Positions 7,404 through 10,208 of a stretch of DNA of 10,208 nt are shown here, piece by piece. Every line of letters begins with the position of its first letter. The stretch's first letter is position 1. Made by a program: the position numbers and the translations under genes. The stretch lies in the NCBI GenBank assembly GCA_007128345.1, contig SKXS01000079.1:1-10208 (forward strand), in the 5' to 3' direction. This DNA is from Spirochaetia bacterium (lineage in GTDB: Bacteria > Spirochaetota > Spirochaetia > PWKH01). The notes beneath the pieces were generated by a model, which saw only the letters and a program-made list of their open reading frames with translations, was not told the DNA's origin and did no database searches.

Positions 7404-8342
7404 TTACATCATGTAGAAAAACGGCACAAAAAATGGAACCAGAATAGTAAGCAGAATTCCATGTGCGAGTGAAAGAGGCACGTACTCGATACCGCAGCTG
7501 TGCTCAACGATGGGCAGCGTCACGTCCATGCTCGTAGCTCCCCCTACAGATATTGCCGCATGAGGCTTCTTAAGCCCTGCAAGCAGCGGTATGGTAACGC
7601 ATGCAAGGATCTCCCGAAGGAGGTTGCTCAAAAAAGCTGCAGATCCGAGCACTGGACTTCCCATTTCAGCGATGAGGATTCCAGACAGCGAATACCATCC
7701 AAACCCGGAAGCCATGGCCAACGATACTCCAACACTGAGTCCAAATGCCCTGCCGATGCATGCGCCTGCCGCAAGGGTGCCGACGATAGTCAGAAGCGGG
7801 AGCACCATGGATATCGGATTTTTAAATACTGAGACCATATCTGTCTTTCCCTGGACCATCTGAATGCCCACAAGCAGCAGGAGGAGAAACAGCAGCCACG
7901 TGGTTATACGGTCGTCAAACCAGAAAAGCAGCGGTGTCCATACAGCGAATACAAACCCAAGGCAGGCGCTGAAGACCAGCCGCAGGGGTTCTCTGAAGTG
8001 AAGCTTCTTGATCCCCCCCTTACTCTCCGTACCGTTTCCACCCTGTGCAGTGAAGAGTTTCTTCATGACTACTGATGCGCCAATAACTGCAGCGGCAGAT
8101 CCAATGGTGACAGATATACCGAACCCTACAGCAAGGAGGGTCATGCGGCCTGCCTGGGAGAAAAGATCATCGATTTGTCCGGTGCGCACTCCCATGGTAA
8201 AAAGCAGTGCATAAAGACAGATACTCAGCAGCTTGTCCACTGCTGGTTCTGCTTTCTTAGGGACTATACAGGTCTTCGCCAGGATCATGCCGACAATGAG
8301 ACATACAAAAAGCTGAACGAGGTAGGTAAGTGTGGAAACCAT
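7404..8342 (-). CDS. lysO: LysO family lysine exporter (DUF340)
   Basis: A 312-residue inner-membrane protein of the LysO (YbjE) family, which in E. coli exports L-lysine and toxic analogues such as thialysine. About eight or nine hydrophobic helices are visible, at roughly 5-22, 36-54, 66-92, 120-137, 147-163, 174-196, 203-225, 232-256 and 286-308. A hydrophilic, Gly/Lys-rich linker at 97-118 separates the N- and C-terminal parts. The conserved family segments GFGWYSLSG (213-221) and GGATSMDVTLP (267-277) are present. Length is near that of the E. coli protein. The ATG at 8342 has a modest TAGGT site eight bases upstream. The gene ends in tandem TAA codons. It diverges from the TraB gene across 115 bp. 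The leader is far too short for a lysine riboswitch. Lysine specificity is inferred from the family. Confidence 0.9.
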   Translation of the reverse strand: MVSTLTYLVQLFVCLIVGMILAKTCIVPKKAEPAVDKLLSICLYALLFTMGVRTGQIDDLFSQAGRMTLLAVGFGISVTIGSAAAVIGASVVMKKLFTAQGGNGTESKGGIKKLHFREPLRLVFSACLGFVFAVWTPLLFWFDDRITTWLLFLLLLLVGIQMVQGKTDMVSVFKNPISMVLPLLTIVGTLAAGACIGRAFGLSVGVSLAMASGFGWYSLSGILIAEMGSPVLGSAAFLSNLLREILACVTIPLLAGLKKPHAAISVGGATSMDVTLPIVEHSCGIEYVPLSLAHGILLTILVPFFVPFFYMM

Positions 8343-8346
8343 GGCA

Positions 8347-8375
8347 ACAACCTACAGGAAAGCACAGGGTTGTGC
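8347..8375 (-). promoter_or_regulatory. two mutually exclusive hairpins in the lysO leader
   Basis: In the lysO message, GCACA-ACCC-TGTGC (8375 down to 8362) can form a 5-bp hairpin. Overlapping it, ACAACC (8373-8368) can instead pair with GGTTGT (8352-8347), which would bury the AGG of the ribosome binding site. The two cannot form together, so a small translational switch is conceivable. The stems are short and could be coincidental. Confidence 0.2.
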
Positions 8376-8383
8376 AAGCAAAA

Positions 8384-8413
8384 TTTTTAGCTTTAGCTTA
8401 GCTCCTTGTACAA
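8384..8413 (-). promoter_or_regulatory. lysO: possible lysO promoter
   Basis: On the minus strand TTGTAC (8413-8408), an 18-base spacer and TAAAAA (8389-8384) give a weak sigma-70-like pair. Transcription would start at about 8377, leaving a leader of roughly 34 bases. The -35 lies in the palindrome TTGTACAA, which would also supply the -35 of the divergent promoter. Confidence 0.3.
8387..8403. repeat. triplicated TTAGCT between divergent promoters
   Basis: TTAGCT occurs at 8387-8392, 8393-8398 and 8398-8403, the last two sharing one T. This short direct repeat lies between lysO and the TraB gene, within the candidate lysO promoter. It could be a set of regulator half-sites or simple-sequence drift. 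Confidence 0.35.
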
Positions 8414-8434
8414 ATCAATTCCCGCCGATATAGT
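8406..8434 (+). promoter_or_regulatory. candidate promoter of the TraB-family gene
   Basis: TTGTAC (8406-8411), a 17-base spacer and TATAGT (8429-8434) form a plausible sigma-70 promoter, with a good -10 and a weak -35. Transcription would start near 8441, immediately upstream of the GGAGG ribosome binding site. Confidence 0.4.
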
Positions 8435-8443
8435 AACGGGGAC

Positions 8444-8448
8444 GGAGG
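8444..8448 (+). promoter_or_regulatory. ribosome binding site supporting a GTG start
   Basis: GGAGG lies nine bases before the GTG at 8458. No ATG is suitably placed in this frame, so this site is what supports the GTG start of the TraB-family gene. Confidence 0.7.
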
Positions 8449-8457
8449 AATACGCGC

Positions 8458-9657
8458 GTGAATGTGAGCATCTCAAACGATACGGTAACAGTTATCACCC
8501 TCAATGACGGAAAGAAGATCACCCTCCTGGGTACTGCCCACGTATCTTCAGAAAGCGTCCAGGAAGTTGAACGGGTAATCAGGGAGGAGAAGCCCGACCA
8601 TCTCTGTCTTGAACTTGATGCAGGTCGGTATAAAACAATGAAGGAGGGCCAGCATTGGGAAAACCTCCGCATCGGAGAAGTGCTCAGGCAGCGTAAAGGA
8701 TTCCTCCTGCTTGCAAACCTCGTGCTGTCCTCATTCCAGAAACGCATCGGTGAGACTACCGGCATCACCCCGGGAGAAGAGATGCGCAAGGCAGCAGAAA
8801 CCGCTGATGAGCTGGAAATTCCTTTCTCGCTGTGCGACCGGGAAATCCAGGTAACCCTCAGGCGCGCGTGGGGGATGTCAGGATTCTGGAATAAAATGAA
8901 GCTTCTGGCCTCACTTCTTGCCAGTATTTTTACCAACGAACGCATTGAAGAAAAAGATATCGAGCAGCTCAAGCAGCGTAATGCCCTGGAGAACATGATG
9001 CTGGAGCTGGCAGAATACCTTCCCTCCATCAAGCGGGTACTCATAGATGAGCGTGACCGCTACCTGGCCACCAACATTTACCGGGCACCCGGCAGCCATG
9101 TGTTAGCAGTAATTGGTGCCGGACATACTCCGGGGATTATTGAGCAGCTGAGATCACTGGCGGAAGGTTCGATGACGCAGGATCTATCCGATATTGAAAT
9201 AGTGCCTCCCCCTTCACGACTAAGCAAGGTGATTCCCTGGCTGGTGCCTGCGCTTGTACTCTCGCTGCTTATCTACGGGTTTATCAATGCAGGATGGCAT
9301 CAGGGTATGACCATGTTCTTTTACTGGTTTATGGTCAACGGAATCCTCTCTGCAGCGGGCACCATTCTGGCACTGGGCCATCCCGTTACCGTGCTTTCTG
9401 CATTCCTCTTTGCTCCCCTGACTTCCCTCAATCCGACCATTGGGGTGGGGATCGTGACAGGTCTTGTAGAGGCGTACGTACGCAAGCCCCGTGTATATGA
9501 TTTTGATCGGCTCCCACAGGATATTCTTTCGGTCAGGGGTTTCTACCGCAATCGCTTCACCCATGCACTGGTGGTATTCTTTCTCAGCAGCATCGGCAGC
9601 GCCATCGGAACCTTCGCTGCATTCCCCTTCCTGATATCACTGGTCAACGGAGGGTAG
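8458..9657 (+). CDS. TraB family protein with C-terminal membrane domain
   Basis: A 399-residue protein of the TraB/pheromone-shutdown family, related to the Tiki/GumN/EreA-like putative hydrolases. The soluble N-terminal domain (about 20-235) carries the family residues: GTAHVS with H28, LELD with E52, CDREIQVTLRR with R128, ERDRYLA (198-204) and GAGH with H223. The C-terminal part has about four membrane helices (258-276, 285-305, 309-335, 368-395), separated by a basic loop at 341-366. The soluble domain is probably cytoplasmic, since it has no signal peptide. Enterococcal TraB lowers secreted sex pheromone, but the biochemical role of this membrane form is unknown, and pheromone control should not be assumed here. 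The start is GTG with GGAGG nine bases upstream. It diverges from lysO and its stop directly abuts the stop of radA. Confidence 0.9.
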   Translation: MNVSISNDTVTVITLNDGKKITLLGTAHVSSESVQEVERVIREEKPDHLCLELDAGRYKTMKEGQHWENLRIGEVLRQRKGFLLLANLVLSSFQKRIGETTGITPGEEMRKAAETADELEIPFSLCDREIQVTLRRAWGMSGFWNKMKLLASLLASIFTNERIEEKDIEQLKQRNALENMMLELAEYLPSIKRVLIDERDRYLATNIYRAPGSHVLAVIGAGHTPGIIEQLRSLAEGSMTQDLSDIEIVPPPSRLSKVIPWLVPALVLSLLIYGFINAGWHQGMTMFFYWFMVNGILSAAGTILALGHPVTVLSAFLFAPLTSLNPTIGVGIVTGLVEAYVRKPRVYDFDRLPQDILSVRGFYRNRFTHALVVFFLSSIGSAIGTFAAFPFLISLVNGG

Positions 9658-10208
9658 TCACGAAGAAGTGCCGTAGGTGTTTCGTACCGCTTCAGCTATC
9701 GTAGCACAGCCTGAGTATGCCCCCCTGGTAATACGTGGATACGAAGGACCAATGAAACTTGTGAATCCCATATCAAAAGCTGTTTTTACCCTGCGGTCCA
9801 TGTGCGGGATGGGACGTATCTCACCAGCCAGGCTCAGTTCTCCAGCAGAGACGGTCTTAGCTGGCAGAGGCTTCCCTGAGCGGGCTGAATACAGAGCCAA
9901 CGCAAGGGGAAGCTCCATACCCACTTCATCAAGCCTGATACCGCCTGCTACATTGACGTATATATCCTGGTCAGAAAAGGACATTCCCAGATGTTTCTCC
10001 ATGACCGCAGCAATCCGGGAAACACGGGATGTATCGATTTTTTCTGAATATACCCGGGAGTACCCGCTTTTTGCGTTTACCGTAAGTGCTTGTATCTCAA
10101 CAAAATACGACCTTGTTCCTTCAAAAACGACCGCAGATGTAATGCCCGCGGGCAGCGCTCCGTTACGCTGTACAAGAAAAAATGACCCCGGATCGGCCGC
10201 AGGAACGA
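9658..10208 (-). CDS. radA: DNA repair protein RadA (Sms), C-terminal part
   Basis: The frame stays open to the right edge, so only the last 182 residues are present. RadA is a RecA-like, DnaB-like ATPase that drives branch migration of recombination intermediates. What is visible is the end of the KNRFG-linker region (VPAADPGSFFL, then FEGTRSYFVEIQAL) and the whole Lon-protease-like domain: RVSRIAAVMEKHLG, DQDIYVNVAGGIRL, ELPLALALYSARSGKPLP, GELSLAGEIRPIPHMDRR. As is usual in RadA, this domain serves as a structural ring element rather than a protease. The zinc finger, Walker A and KNRFG motifs would lie beyond 10208. The first in-frame Met (10002) is internal and is not the start. The TGA stop at 9658-9660 touches the stop of the convergent TraB gene. 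Confidence 0.93.
   Translation of the reverse strand, partial: VPAADPGSFFLVQRNGALPAGITSAVVFEGTRSYFVEIQALTVNAKSGYSRVYSEKIDTSRVSRIAAVMEKHLGMSFSDQDIYVNVAGGIRLDEVGMELPLALALYSARSGKPLPAKTVSAGELSLAGEIRPIPHMDRRVKTAFDMGFTSFIGPSYPRITRGAYSGCATIAEAVRNTYGTSS

Noticed and set aside
8343..8457. Lysine riboswitch upstream of lysO
   Set aside because: The whole intergenic region is 115 bp, shorter than the L-box aptamer, and its conserved elements are not visible.
8415..9044. Long minus-strand open frame (about 209 codons) opposite the TraB gene
   Set aside because: It is serine- and arginine-rich low-complexity translation, runs antisense to a well-supported gene and has no family resemblance; it is a shadow of the TraB codon pattern.
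9472..9483. Perfect 12-base palindrome GCGTACGTACGC
   Set aside because: It lies within TraB coding sequence, and a couple of such palindromes are expected by chance in 10 kb.

Overview
The window looks like ordinary bacterial chromosome. It holds eight protein-coding genes on both strands, packed with almost no spare DNA. I see no RNA genes, insertion sequences, CRISPR arrays or phage genes. Base composition is roughly half G+C throughout and no segment stands out as foreign. The gene set (a flavodiiron O2/NO reductase, a histidyl dipeptidase, an amino-acid exporter) suggests an anaerobic or microaerophilic, peptide-using bacterium. The membrane-anchored TraB protein, common in archaea and spirochaetes, and the style of the RadA C-terminus make me lean towards Spirochaetota. 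That placement is from memory and is weak.

Layout. Positions 12-4886 carry three plus-strand genes: a YgiQ-type radical SAM protein, a MATE efflux pump and an aminoacyl-histidine dipeptidase (PepD). The dipeptidase has its own convincing promoter, which shows that translation starts at 3411. Its end overlaps by four bases the end of a minus-strand flavodiiron protein (4883-6103). Behind that lies a minus-strand YgjP-type zinc metallopeptidase (6202-6915). Diverging from the peptidase, with start codons almost touching, is an unrecognised protein of about 150 residues (6931-7386). It converges on a LysO-type lysine exporter (7404-8342). The exporter and a TraB-family membrane protein (8458-9657) diverge from a 115-bp intergenic region with candidate back-to-back promoters. 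The TraB gene meets radA tail to tail with no spacer, and radA runs off the right edge.

The genes do not form one obvious pathway. PepD and LysO could both serve peptide and amino-acid turnover, the flavodiiron protein detoxifies oxygen or NO, and RadA processes recombination intermediates. I found no clearly new multi-gene system. The items most worth a second look are the unrecognised protein at 6931-7386, the small regulatory region between lysO and the TraB gene (including a possible alternative-hairpin leader), and three convergent junctions with essentially no room for terminators.
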